Below are positions 45,045 through 54,034 of a stretch of DNA of 64,000 bases, piece after piece. Where the stretch lies: the NCBI GenBank assembly GCA_022824405.1, contig JAJDZZ010000026.1, positions 165,419 to 229,418 on the forward strand, read 5' to 3'. The notes beneath the pieces were generated by a model. That model was not told where the DNA came from, searched no databases, and was given only the letters and a program-made list of their open reading frames with translations. This DNA is from Opitutales bacterium. GTDB taxonomy: Bacteria; Verrucomicrobiota; Verrucomicrobiia; Opitutales; UBA2995. Within the stretch, counting starts at the first letter, position 1. Each line of letters starts with the position of its first letter. The position numbers and the translations under genes were made by a program.

Positions 45045-45483
45045 GGAATAAGGTCAATTACCGAAACGAGGAGATGATTGAGGAGTGTCCCTCAAAGTCA
45101 ACCTATCCGAATACCGGAAGGGGATGAAGGAAGAAGGAAGAATAACCGTAATCGTGATCTTGGTCTTGATCGTGATCGATGGAGTGAGGGATGAAGAATT
45201 GTGGGGATTAACCATGGATCCTGCCGTAGTCTTCAGACAAAGCAGGATCGGTGTTTTTCTTCAAAATCTTAGCGATCTTAGCGCTCTTTGCGAGAGGTAA
45301 TGAGGGATAGGACATGGAGGAGTGATGGGGTTGACGTTGGCGAAGATTGCCGGGATAGTTTTTTCAGGCTTCGGTCTTTCTCCTCCGGCGTTCTTTGGTT
45401 TAATGATCCGTGGCAGCAAGTTACCGGAAAAGAAGCGCAATTTCCTACTGGACCCTGCCCAACCAAGTCACATATCCCAGAGC
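45045..45483. repeat. Mosaic intergenic repeat region E (439 bp without a gene)
   Basis: Three heptamers GGATGAA, GGAAGAA, GGAAGAA (45122-45142), TAATCGTGATCTTGGTCTTG and ATCGTGATCGATGGAGTG (45150-45186), an inverted repeat GATCCTGC/GCAGGATC (45217-45249), reverse GCAAAGAGCGCTAAGATCGC strings (45266-45296), and GGAGTGATGGGGTTGACGTT (45319-45338), a near copy of region D. The rest to 45483 is non-repetitive leader of the MFS gene. A longer in-frame start at 45322 lies inside the repeat and was rejected. Confidence 0.8.
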
Positions 45484-46797
45484 ATGAGTTCCGAAAAGCC
45501 CCTCAGCGTGGAAAACCCGGAAGGGCGGACCCGGAAATTCAAACCGTCCTACTCCTATTACGCTTTGGGGGTTCTCACGGTTGCCTACATCTGCAATTTC
45601 GTCGACCGGCAAATCCTGGCCATTCTGCAGGAAAGCATCAAAGCCGAGCTGGGCCTGATGGATTGGCAGTTGGGGCTCTTGTCCGGAATAGCCTTCGCCA
45701 TTTTCTATGTCTCGGTAGGTATTCCCATTGCCCGGTGGGCCGACAAGGCCAACCGGAGAAACATCGTGGCCATCGCCATCGCCACCTGGAGTTTCATGAC
45801 GGCGATTTCCGGCCTGGCCCAGAACTTTGTCCACTTGCTTCTGGCCAGAATCGGTGTCGCGGTCGGGGAAGCGGGGGGAAGTCCTCCGGCCCATTCCATG
45901 ATTTCCGACCTGTTTCCTCCCCACCGGCGCGCCACGGCTCTTTCCATCTATTCCATGGGGGTTTATTTCGGAATTCTGTGCGGGTTTCTGATCGGGGGAT
46001 GGGTCAATGACTTCTACGGCTGGCGGATGGTATTTTTCGTTATCGGAGTTCCCGGTATTATTTGGGCCTTTGTGGTTCGGTTCACCCTGCGGGAACCGGC
46101 CCGGGGTCAGTCGGAAAACCTTGAGAAAGTGTTGGAGGCGCCACCGGTCGGGGAGGTTTTGCGGCTGCTCTGGTCCCGAAAATCGTTTCGTCACATGTCC
46201 CTGGCCTCGGGACTGCATTCTTTTGTGGGCTACGGCCTGGGGCATTGGATCGCCTCCTATTTTATCCGCACCTACGAACTGACCGGCACGGGCGAACTCG
46301 CTACCTGGCTCGGATTGATCACCGGCTTTGCCGGGGGAACGGGAACCCTGGCGGGAGGCTATCTGGCGGACAAGTTCGGTCGCCGCGACCGCCGATGGTA
46401 TCTCTGGATTCCCGGCCTGGCCGCGCTCCTGGCCATACCTTCTTTCCTCCTGGTTTATCTTCTGGATGCCTATCATCTGGCCCTGGTCTTTTATATCATT
46501 CCCCAATTCCTGGCCGCCACCTTCATCGGCCCCACAATCGCAATGACTCACGGGGTGGTCAGCTTGCGCATGCGGGCCATGGCATCGTCCATCCTGTTTT
46601 TCGTCCTGAACCTCATCGGGCTGGGTTTGGGTCCGCTGCTCACCGGTATCCTGAGCGATGTCCTGACCCCGACCTTCGGCCCGGCAGCTTTGAAATACGC
46701 CTCCATGATGGTGGTGTTCGTCTACCTTTTGTCAGCCTTCCACTTCTTGCGGGCGTCCAAAACGATTAGGGAAGACCTCGACAATGCCCCGAAATAG
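45484..46797 (+). CDS. MFS transporter, spinster-like
   Basis: 437 residues from the ATG at 45484 (MSSEKPLSVENPEGRT), 12 predicted helices. The N-terminal motif VDRQILAILQESIKAELGLMDWQLGLL and RIGVAVGEAGGSPPAHSMISDLFPPHRRATAL are hallmarks of the spinster-like (Spns) MFS family, common in marine bacteria. Loop 2-3: ARWADKANRRNIV. Substrate unknown; lipids, sugars or aromatic acids are all known for relatives. Its start lies beyond repeat region E. Confidence 0.92.
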   Translation: MSSEKPLSVENPEGRTRKFKPSYSYYALGVLTVAYICNFVDRQILAILQESIKAELGLMDWQLGLLSGIAFAIFYVSVGIPIARWADKANRRNIVAIAIATWSFMTAISGLAQNFVHLLLARIGVAVGEAGGSPPAHSMISDLFPPHRRATALSIYSMGVYFGILCGFLIGGWVNDFYGWRMVFFVIGVPGIIWAFVVRFTLREPARGQSENLEKVLEAPPVGEVLRLLWSRKSFRHMSLASGLHSFVGYGLGHWIASYFIRTYELTGTGELATWLGLITGFAGGTGTLAGGYLADKFGRRDRRWYLWIPGLAALLAIPSFLLVYLLDAYHLALVFYIIPQFLAATFIGPTIAMTHGVVSLRMRAMASSILFFVLNLIGLGLGPLLTGILSDVLTPTFGPAALKYASMMVVFVYLLSAFHFLRASKTIREDLDNAPK

Positions 46798-46872
46798 AAA
46801 TAGATTTCGCCAAAAAAATGAACCTACCGCGGAGGTAACCCGTTAACCACTCTGCTCCAACCTCTCCACCCC

Positions 46873-47112
46873 ATGGAAAGCATCCAAATACTGGGCATTT
46901 TCAAAATGATCGGGCCACTTGAAGGCTTCACATTATTCGGTTTTCTGATTCTTGCCATCATCGTTATTCTGCCTTTTTGGCTCATATTCAGAAAAGCGGG
47001 CTATCCCGGGGCCATTGGGCTATTGGCCATTATTCCATTTGCGGGAATTGTATTGCTTTACATTCTGGCCTTCGCCCCATGGCCCAGCCTGAAAAAGGAA
47101 TACGGGGAATAA
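46873..47112 (+). CDS. Small three-helix membrane protein
   Basis: 79 residues. Hydrophobic segments at about 19-40 (FTLFGFLILAIIVILPFWLIF) and 47-70 (AIGLLAIIPFAGIVLLYILAF) around a basic turn FRKAGYPG. The KAGYPG ... IPFAGIVLLYILAF pattern is shared by many small bacterial membrane proteins of unknown role. 75 bp after the MFS gene; could be its partner or independent. Confidence 0.7.
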   Translation: MESIQILGIFKMIGPLEGFTLFGFLILAIIVILPFWLIFRKAGYPGAIGLLAIIPFAGIVLLYILAFAPWPSLKKEYGE

Positions 47113-47215
47113 AGCCCGCAAACTGAAATCTTTTCCCTGCCAACAGAAGCGCCCATGTTCGATCTCTCAAGTAACTGCGCAATTTATTCGTTTACCGGCG
47201 GTTTTTGACAACCAT

Positions 47216-48643
47216 ATGCAAGCTAACCAACTTTCGCTTTTTCCTGTAGCGTCGGCGAGGATAGAGGGAACAATCCGTGAAAGAGTCATTGCCCTGCTTT
47301 CCGGAGATCTTGATTTCCACAAAGCAGACAGTGGTTATTCCTCACACCAGTTTCATTCCTTTCCCGCCAAGTATCCACCTCAATTACCGAGAAAATTCAT
47401 TGATGGTTTAACTGAACCAGGGGAAACCGTTCTCAATCCAATGATGGGGTCTGGCACGACACTGGTCGAAGCTTTGTTAGCGGAGCGTAAGCCCATAGGT
47501 TTCGACACCGACCCCTTGGCAATCCGGATAGCCAAGGCTAAAACGATGGACCTCGATAAACCCAAAGTCTTGGAAACCGGTAATGCGATTCTCAACAGCG
47601 TCTACCAGCGACCCATTGATCAACGCGATCAGCTTAGGGAAGAATATCATAGCAACTGGGATTCCAATACATCGAAGTTTGTCAATTATTGGTTCCATTC
47701 GAAAACGCAAGGCGATCTATGCACTCTCATGAACGAGATTCGCCGAATTCCGGATGAAACTCTCAGGACCTTTTTCGAGATTATATTTTCGGCGATTATT
47801 ATCACGAAATCTGGCGGGGTTTCCGTAGCCCTCGATTTAGCACATACACGGCCGCATCGGGCAAAAATCCTACACGACAGCAATGGCGATATTTTATGGG
47901 GAAAAGAAAAACTGGACCAACCAAGCGCACGACTCCCTTTCCTATCCAAGAAACTACGCCCGGTCTTCGATGAATTCTCCAACAGGTTTCAAAGAAATTT
48001 TGCCAATCTACCGGATCTGAAAACCGATCATCCGATACCCGAAATTAAGTATGGAAATGCAAAGAACATACCGTTAGCCGAAAATAGTATCGACTTGATC
48101 GTTACCTCACCACCTTACGCATCCAACGCGATCGATTACATACGGGCACATAAATTCTCTTTGATCTGGATGGGTTTTTCAGTCAATGAACTCGCGCAGA
48201 GACGCAGCCGAACAATTGGCGGTGAATCTACCGCTGGAATGAAATTCGAGAAATTGCCATCTTATACTCGCCACGTTATACAGGGAATCGAAGATTGCGA
48301 TCCCAAGAAAGGCAGAGTATTACATAGATATTACTCGGAGATGACCCAGGTGCTACGTGAAATGTACCGAATTCTCAAACCTGGAAAGGTCGCGATTTTG
48401 GTTGTCGGGAGTTCGAACATGCGTGGCCGGGATACCGAAACTGGGGAATGCTTGACCGAGATTGGACGAAAAATCGGGTTCGATGTACCTGCGATTGGGA
48501 TCCGAAATATAGACAGGAATCGTCGTATGATGCCAGTAGGGGCCAAGCTTAGTAAAGACTCGCAGATTCAAAAGCGCATGCATCAGGAATTTGTCATCGG
48601 CTTCTTAAAAATGATCGGGGAAGGACTGGGAATTGCAGGTTAG
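47216..48643 (+). CDS. DNA methyltransferase, SPPY (N4-cytosine or N6-adenine) type
   Basis: 475 residues. N-terminal HQFHSFPAKYPPQLPRKFI, SAM-binding motif I NPMMGSGTTLVEAL (74-87), catalytic motif IV TSPPYASNAIDY (SPPY at 298-301), and a C-terminal region with RILKPGKVAILVVG. Motif I precedes motif IV with about 215 residues between, the alpha-like order that is rare for SPPY enzymes. No restriction endonuclease gene is adjacent, so it looks orphan. Base composition is clearly AT-richer than the flanks (some 60-base stretches near 35 percent GC). Ends 13 bp from the convergent ATPase gene. Confidence 0.9.
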   Translation: MQANQLSLFPVASARIEGTIRERVIALLSGDLDFHKADSGYSSHQFHSFPAKYPPQLPRKFIDGLTEPGETVLNPMMGSGTTLVEALLAERKPIGFDTDPLAIRIAKAKTMDLDKPKVLETGNAILNSVYQRPIDQRDQLREEYHSNWDSNTSKFVNYWFHSKTQGDLCTLMNEIRRIPDETLRTFFEIIFSAIIITKSGGVSVALDLAHTRPHRAKILHDSNGDILWGKEKLDQPSARLPFLSKKLRPVFDEFSNRFQRNFANLPDLKTDHPIPEIKYGNAKNIPLAENSIDLIVTSPPYASNAIDYIRAHKFSLIWMGFSVNELAQRRSRTIGGESTAGMKFEKLPSYTRHVIQGIEDCDPKKGRVLHRYYSEMTQVLREMYRILKPGKVAILVVGSSNMRGRDTETGECLTEIGRKIGFDVPAIGIRNIDRNRRMMPVGAKLSKDSQIQKRMHQEFVIGFLKMIGEGLGIAG

Positions 48644-48656
48644 TCGAACCTGCGGT

Positions 48657-49817
48657 TCAACGGATGATTTCGTCTCCCCACAAGTTGCTCAGGAACTCTC
48701 TCCAGGGTAGGATCGCGATTCCGTCGAATTGGCGTGCGGCCGGTTCCCGGCATACGATTATACTGGTGGAAGGTTTGTAGGCTTGCCGAAAGGCATTGAT
48801 TCCTTTAAGGTCCGTTCGGTCGATTCTCCGGCTACCCTTCACCTCGATGGCAACTTCGCCGTCTCCCAGTACGAAGTCGACTTCCCGGCCTGCTTTCGTG
48901 CGCCAGAACCGGATGGGAAAGTGAAGCTCGCGGTAACTGCTGTAAGCTACCAGTTCCATCAGTATGAAATGTTCGAAGGCTCTACCAAATTCCGCTCCTT
49001 GTGGTTTCTCCAACTTACGTCCCGAGAGATAACCGGCAATGCCGACATCAAACAGATAGAATTTCGCGGATTTTGTGATGATCTGCCGTGTCGTCCGTTT
49101 GGCGAAAGGTTCAACCCACCTGCCCAGGTGAGTATCCACAAGAATTTCGTAATAGGCCTTAACGGTCTTGGCGTCGATGCCACAGTCTCGGGCGATGTTG
49201 GAAAAATTCGTCATCTCTCCGTGGGAGTAACCCAAGGTGTCAAAAAAGCGGGTAAAAGCAGGTATGTTTCGCGTTAGGCCTTCATCGAAAACTTCCTCCT
49301 TCAGGTAATCGCGGGTATACGCGGCCAAGGACCTATAGTAGCGATTCTCAAGGTAGTGATCGGGTATCAACCCACGGTTTAACGCCTTCAATAGGTCGAG
49401 TTCACCGACTTCCATCGATGCCAGGGGATACATTTCGAAGCGCCAGGCCCGACCGCCGAGCAAATTGGCGTGGCCCCGTTTCAACTTTCGCGCGCTAGAT
49501 CCGCAAAGAACAAACCGCAGTCCTTTGTTATCGATGAGCCAATGAACTTCGTCGAGAACGGAGGGGACTTTTTGGACCTCGTCGAGAATGATGGGATGCT
49601 CTAACTCTTCAACTCGCTTGGCAAGTAGCTGCTCACGCAGAAGAAAAGGGCGTCTGTTGAATTCGATGAAAAGGTCTGTTTTAAGGAAATCGTAAACGAG
49701 GCTATCGGGGTACTTCTGGCGTAAATAAGTCGACTTGCCAGTCTTTCGGGCCCCCCAAAGAAAGGCCGATTGACCCGTTGGCAGATTGAAATCCAGGGCT
49801 CTGTCAAATTTTACCAT
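48657..49817 (-). CDS. AAA_14/DUF4143 ATPase
   Basis: 386 residues. N-terminal P-loop WGARKTGKST (21-30; Arg in place of the usual Pro/Arg spacing), Walker B IILDEVQKV (about 75-83), sensor CGSSARKLKRG. A winged-helix and DUF4143 region follows (DTLGYSHGEMTNFSNIARDCG, FYLFDVGIAGYLSGR), ending with a nuclease-like E/D/K stretch VDFVLGDGEVAIEVKGS, which recalls the PD-(D/E)xK core. Such proteins are widespread, often mobile and of unknown function. An AAGGAG Shine-Dalgarno lies 12 nt upstream of the ATG, stronger than for its neighbours. Confidence 0.92.
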   Translation of the reverse strand: MVKFDRALDFNLPTGQSAFLWGARKTGKSTYLRQKYPDSLVYDFLKTDLFIEFNRRPFLLREQLLAKRVEELEHPIILDEVQKVPSVLDEVHWLIDNKGLRFVLCGSSARKLKRGHANLLGGRAWRFEMYPLASMEVGELDLLKALNRGLIPDHYLENRYYRSLAAYTRDYLKEEVFDEGLTRNIPAFTRFFDTLGYSHGEMTNFSNIARDCGIDAKTVKAYYEILVDTHLGRWVEPFAKRTTRQIITKSAKFYLFDVGIAGYLSGRKLEKPQGAEFGRAFEHFILMELVAYSSYRELHFPIRFWRTKAGREVDFVLGDGEVAIEVKGSRRIDRTDLKGINAFRQAYKPSTSIIVCREPAARQFDGIAILPWREFLSNLWGDEIIR

Positions 49818-49829
49818 TTGATGATTTAA

Positions 49830-49835
49830 CTCCTT
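49830..49835 (-). promoter_or_regulatory. Shine-Dalgarno of the DUF4143 gene
   Basis: AAGGAG on the minus strand, 12 nt before the ATG at 49817. It stands out because most genes here lack a recognisable ribosome-binding sequence. Confidence 0.6.
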
Positions 49836-49851
49836 AATTATCTAACTATTT

Positions 49852-49865
49852 AGGAATTTATTCCT
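49852..49865. promoter_or_regulatory. Operator-like palindrome 1 upstream of the DUF4143 gene
   Basis: AGGAAT, TT, ATTCCT: perfect 6-bp arms around two bases. It lies 35 bp upstream of the DUF4143 start, where a promoter spacer would be expected (TTGGAT about 17 nt upstream of AAATAG-like sequence on the minus strand). Confidence 0.6.
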
Positions 49866-49882
49866 GATTTATCCAACCTTTA

Positions 49883-49896
49883 GGGAATTAATTCCC
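49883..49896. promoter_or_regulatory. Operator-like palindrome 2 upstream of the DUF4143 gene
   Basis: GGGAATTAATTCCC is a perfect 14-bp palindrome and shares the consensus RGGAATTWATTCCY with the copy at 49852. Centres are 31 bp apart, close to three helical turns, so two dimers would sit on the same DNA face. Confidence 0.6.
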
Positions 49897-50005
49897 GAAT
49901 TAGCAATTTGGTCAAGCGTGAATTTATCGGCTGCATATCCCTCAAAAAGGGTCCATCCCCGAAAGGGTGGACACGGACGGAATAGGGTGAGAGAAAAGAT
50001 CAGCC

Positions 50006-50725
50006 ATGCCAGGAATACACAGACAGCTTGCCTCCGCCGTACGCGCAAGCGGGTATGGGAAGGGGACTAACCCGCATGGGGATGAACGTTACCTTTACCG
50101 TGACCATAGCCGGAAGCTCGCGGCTCTCTTCTTCTGCCTTTTTTTCTGGGGAGGATGTGGCGATGGGGACAGGGAAACTGCCCCCGCCGGGCAGGTCGAA
50201 AGACCAGGCCCGTCACCATTGGTCATTCCCTTCGACGTCGCCCTTCAGGGAGCGTTGAACGGTCAGGCCAGTCTGGTCAGGCAGGCTCTGGATACGGGGA
50301 CCCACCCGGATCAACGCGATGGGGATGGACGCACCTTGCTCATGGTCAGCGCCTTTAACGGGCACACGGGGATCGTCGGGGAACTGCTGGCGGCGGGGGC
50401 GTCTCCGGACATGCGGGACCGGGCCGGCCGAACCGCCCTCATGTTTGCGTCGACCGGAAAAAACCGCGATACGGTGGCTCTTTTGCTGGCCAACAGGGCC
50501 CAGATCAATCTGAGGGAAGGCCAGGAGGGTTGGACGGCCTTGATGTTCGCGGCGGCGGAGGGGCACCGCTCCATCGTCGAACTCCTGCTCCGGCACGGGG
50601 CCGACCCGACGGTCGAGGACGTGGATGGATCCACCGCCGAATCGTTTGCCCGCGACAATGGCCACACCGGCCTTGCCGACCTGATAGGGGACTCGGCAAA
50701 AGGGTTCCCCGCAAAATCGGAATAG
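50006..50725 (+). CDS. Ankyrin-repeat lipoprotein
   Basis: 239 residues. Lipobox FFWGGC with lipidated C51, preceded by a hydrophobic core LAALFFCLFFWG. The 34 residues before it are polar, so the real start may be later at a non-ATG codon. Three to four ankyrin repeats follow: DGRTLLMVSAFNGHTGIVGEL, core TLLMVSAFNGHTGIVGELL, AGRTALMFASTGKNRDTVALL and GWTALMFAAAEGHRSIVELL, plus a partial last repeat. A protein-binding surface on the cell envelope; partner unknown. 57 bp before the DnaE-type gene, same strand. Confidence 0.85.
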   Translation: MPGIHRQLASAVRASGYGKGTNPHGDERYLYRDHSRKLAALFFCLFFWGGCGDGDRETAPAGQVERPGPSPLVIPFDVALQGALNGQASLVRQALDTGTHPDQRDGDGRTLLMVSAFNGHTGIVGELLAAGASPDMRDRAGRTALMFASTGKNRDTVALLLANRAQINLREGQEGWTALMFAAAEGHRSIVELLLRHGADPTVEDVDGSTAESFARDNGHTGLADLIGDSAKGFPAKSE

Positions 50726-50776
50726 GGGCCGCCATGGCGTCCGTGCCCAAATGGGCTTGCCTTTCTCCGAAATAGT

Positions 50777-50788
50777 GAACATATGTTT
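50777..50788. promoter_or_regulatory. SOS-box-like palindrome at the DnaE-type gene start
   Basis: GAAC, ATAT, GTTT: one mismatch to the GAAC-N4-GTTC LexA site of Gram-positives. It covers the first possible ATG (50783), which would favour the second ATG (50792) as start. The Verrucomicrobia LexA motif, as I recall it, is arranged differently (TGTTC-N4-GAACA), so the match may be chance. Confidence 0.3.
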
Positions 50789-53700
50789 ATCATGGAGAGT
50801 TTGGGAAATTTCAGTTTTTATTCCTTTTACGAGGCGTTGCTGTCGCCGCGGGAGTTGGCTGAGTTGGCGTATCACCTGGGCTACCGGACGGTGGGCGTGG
50901 CCGACAAGGGTGGCTTTTGGGGCGCGGTGGAATTTTCCCAAGCCTGCCGGACGGTGGGGGTTCGCCCGGTTTTGGGGTGTCGGCTGAAGCTGGAGCGGGT
51001 GGGCGAGGTGCAGCTTACGGTAAGGAATACCGATGGCTACCGGGCGCTTTCCCGTTACTTGTCGCTTTGGCATCCGTCTTGGCCGGGGATGCGGCGTGGC
51101 AAGGGGATGAAGGAGGCGGTGGCGCTGGAGGCGTTTCAGTATTTCTGGCGGGAGTTCGGAGGGCATTTCCACTTGTCGGTCCGGCCGTCGCCCGGGCGGG
51201 GGGCGGCTGGGGAGACCAGCGACTGGGTGATTTGGAAGCGCGTCTGGGATGAACTGGTGGCGTGGTTGGGTCCGGAGATCTGGATCGAGTTGCAGTGGGC
51301 CAATTTGCGGGAGCAGGAACTGCAGCGGAGGGTATTCCGGGAGTTGCGGCCGCTGACCGACCGCTGGGTGGCAATGGGGGGCGCGCGTTGCGCCGCATCC
51401 GAGCAATGGGACGCGTTGCGGGTATTGCAGTCCATCGGAACCTTGACGCGGGTGGGTCAGGCGCATCCGGACAAATTGGTTCCCGGCGATTATTCGCTGA
51501 TTGGGGCGGAGGCGTTGGGGCACCGTTTTGGCAAAGCGCGACGGGTATTGGAGCAAACCCGGAAGTTTGCTCGAGCCTGCGATTTTGACTTTGAATATGA
51601 TCGGCTCTGGCTGCCGCATCTCCCAACGGATGGCGTCGAAACGGCTCCGGCAAGCCGTGAAACGACGGCGCAGGAAATAGAGGAGCGCAACGAGCGGGAT
51701 TTTCGCCAACTGAAGCGCCTTTGCCTGCGAGGGATTGTCCTGCGGTACGTGAGGGAGCGCTATCCGTGGAAGAACAAACCGTCGCGGTCCGCCTTGCTGG
51801 CGCGCATAGGGCGGGAATTGGACCTCATCCGGGAAACCGGTTATGCCGGTTATTTTCTGATTTTCTACGATATAGCGCGCGCTTGTGTGGAGCGCGGCAT
51901 TCCCGTGCTGGCTCGGGGGAGCGCGGCGGGCAGCCTGGTTTGCTACAGTCTCGGCGTGAGTAACGTGTGCCCGTTCCGGTTCGAACTGAATTTCGAGCGT
52001 TTTCTCAACCGGGAACGTCTCAAGCATTCCAAGCTGCCCGACATCGATCTCGATCTGCCTTGGGACAGGCGGGACGAAATCATCGCCTATGTCTACGACA
52101 AATACGGTGTCCACCACGTGGCCATGGTGGGGGGATCGAGCACCTTCAAGAGCCGGGCTGCCATTGCGGAGGTGGCCAAGACCATGGGTGTTTCGGAGAA
52201 CGAGGCGCGCCATATGACCCGTTATCTGCCTCGCAATGGAATGGAGGACCTGCTGCACGAGCGGAATTTGTCCCTGGAAAACAAGCACCTGGAGCGGGAA
52301 GAGCGGTTCAAGGCCATTCTGAAGACGGCCTCGTGTTTGGATGGGCTTCCCCGCCACCCGATGATGCATCCCTGCGGCATCGTGGTGGCGGACCGTCCGC
52401 TCACGGATTTCACCCCGCTTATCCCCTCGGGCAAGGGCTTTATGATGACGCAGATGTCGATGGAGCCGATCGAGGACCTGGGGCTCCTTAAGCTGGATCT
52501 GCTGGGGCAGGCCGGGTTGAGTGTGATTCGCGACACGTGCCGGAATCTGCGCGAGGACCTGGGGGTGGTCGAACCGCTCGAAGGCATCGATTACTACGAT
52601 GCGGAAATCTTTGAGATGATTGCCGCCGGAGGCGCGCGCGGCGTGTTTCACATCGAATCTCCGGCCATGACCGGTTTACTGAAGATGTGCCAATGCGCCG
52701 ACATCGACTGCCTGGTTGGGACGGTATCGGTAATCCGGCCCGGGGCTGCCAACGAAGGCAAAAAGACCTCCTTTGCCCGCCGTTACCTGGGCTTGGAAAA
52801 ACCGCGCTACGCGCATCCGGATCTCGAGCCGATTCTGAGGGACTGTTTCGGGCTGATGGTTTACGAGGAGCACATCCTGCTGGTGGCGCACCACTGGGCC
52901 GGGGTCGACCTGGGGCGGGCGGATCTTTTGCGACGGACCCTGATCAAGAAATTGAAGGGCCGCGGTCTGCGGGAAATGGAGGCGGAATTTTATGCCTGCG
53001 CGCGGGATAAGGGACGGGATGAAGAGGCCATTTCCACCGTGTGGAAGTTGCTGGTGGAGTTTTCCGGCTACATGTTCAACAAGGCGCATGGGGCGGCTTA
53101 CGCGGTGGAGGCGTTTCAGGGCGCCTACCTGAAAAAGCGCTTTCCGGGTTATTTTCTCACCGCGGTATTGCAGAGCGGCCGGGGTTTTTACAGCGCGCTG
53201 GTCTACGTTTTGGAATTGCTGCGCCTCGGTTACCGGTTCGAGCTGCCCAGAGCGACGCGGCTCACGCTTTCTTTCCGGTTCAGCGATGGAGTCGTCTACT
53301 ACCCGTTGTCGCGCATTGCCGGGTTGAGCCGGAAATTCCTGGGCGCGTGGCGGGCGGCCCTGCGGAAGGGGCCGTTTCGGGATTGGGACGACTTTCTCGG
53401 GCGGGCGCTGCCGGAACCGGCCGATCTGCTGCTGTTGGCCAAGGCGGGCGCCCTGCGCGATTTTTTCGAAAACCGTTACGAAGCCGTCTGGCAGGCTGGG
53501 CGCTACCGGCGCGACGCCTATGCCGAGCGCAGTGAATGGCTGTTGGAGCCGGAGCCCGGCGGAGATGAATTTCCCTTTCAGTCCCGGGACCCGGAAGTGT
53601 TTGCCCGCTGGGAGGTGGAACTCCTGGGTTACCCCATTACGGTGTCGCCATTTGCGCTGTGGTTGAAGGGTATCGACCGGATGGGCACGGTTCGAATCGA

Positions 53701-54013
53701 CCGGTTGGGGGATTACGTGGGCCGGGAGGTGGAGATCGCGGGCATTATCGTGGCGGTGCGGAACTTTGCGGCGGTCAACGGCAAACCGATGAAGTTTGTT
53801 TCCATTGCGGACGAGACGGAAATTGCCGAGGTCATCCTCTTTCCGGGAGCTTATCGACGCATGGCCTACGTGGTGTCCCGGTCGCAGGCCATTCGGATTC
53901 GCGTGCGGGTAAAATGGGACAAAACGGAGCGTTCCGTCAGTGTCCAGGGAGTGGCCCTGGTGGCGGGCCGGCCGGGTCTCCGGAACAGGGAGGAGGCGCT
54001 GGCGCCGGGTTGA
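50783..54013 (+). CDS. DnaE2/ImuC-like DNA polymerase III alpha subunit with degenerate PHP domain
   Basis: 1076 residues, C-family polymerase of the error-prone DnaE2 class by length and end structure. Catalytic Asp residues are intact: PDIDLDLPWDRRDEI (D420/D422/D424) and LGLLKLDLLGQ (D572). Fingers and beta-clamp regions follow, then an OB fold (VEIAGIIVAVRNFAAVNGKPM) without the tau-binding tail. The N-terminal PHP domain has lost its metal ligands: the usual HLHxHSxYSxLDG is NFSFYSFYEALLSP here, and later His/Glu positions are also missing. DnaE2 usually travels with imuA-imuB; these are not nearby. The gene is markedly GC-rich and could be a later arrival. ATG at 50792 is an alternative start. 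Confidence 0.9.
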   Translation: MFIMESLGNFSFYSFYEALLSPRELAELAYHLGYRTVGVADKGGFWGAVEFSQACRTVGVRPVLGCRLKLERVGEVQLTVRNTDGYRALSRYLSLWHPSWPGMRRGKGMKEAVALEAFQYFWREFGGHFHLSVRPSPGRGAAGETSDWVIWKRVWDELVAWLGPEIWIELQWANLREQELQRRVFRELRPLTDRWVAMGGARCAASEQWDALRVLQSIGTLTRVGQAHPDKLVPGDYSLIGAEALGHRFGKARRVLEQTRKFARACDFDFEYDRLWLPHLPTDGVETAPASRETTAQEIEERNERDFRQLKRLCLRGIVLRYVRERYPWKNKPSRSALLARIGRELDLIRETGYAGYFLIFYDIARACVERGIPVLARGSAAGSLVCYSLGVSNVCPFRFELNFERFLNRERLKHSKLPDIDLDLPWDRRDEIIAYVYDKYGVHHVAMVGGSSTFKSRAAIAEVAKTMGVSENEARHMTRYLPRNGMEDLLHERNLSLENKHLEREERFKAILKTASCLDGLPRHPMMHPCGIVVADRPLTDFTPLIPSGKGFMMTQMSMEPIEDLGLLKLDLLGQAGLSVIRDTCRNLREDLGVVEPLEGIDYYDAEIFEMIAAGGARGVFHIESPAMTGLLKMCQCADIDCLVGTVSVIRPGAANEGKKTSFARRYLGLEKPRYAHPDLEPILRDCFGLMVYEEHILLVAHHWAGVDLGRADLLRRTLIKKLKGRGLREMEAEFYACARDKGRDEEAISTVWKLLVEFSGYMFNKAHGAAYAVEAFQGAYLKKRFPGYFLTAVLQSGRGFYSALVYVLELLRLGYRFELPRATRLTLSFRFSDGVVYYPLSRIAGLSRKFLGAWRAALRKGPFRDWDDFLGRALPEPADLLLLAKAGALRDFFENRYEAVWQAGRYRRDAYAERSEWLLEPEPGGDEFPFQSRDPEVFARWEVELLGYPITVSPFALWLKGIDRMGTVRIDRLGDYVGREVEIAGIIVAVRNFAAVNGKPMKFVSIADETEIAEVILFPGAYRRMAYVVSRSQAIRIRVRVKWDKTERSVSVQGVALVAGRPGLRNREEALAPG

Positions 54014-54034
54014 ACCCGGCGGACCGGGAGACGG

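Noticed and set aside
50213..52651. 812-residue minus-strand frame opposite the ankyrin and DnaE genes
   Set aside because: Antisense of GC-rich coding sequence; His/Arg/Pro-rich shadow composition.
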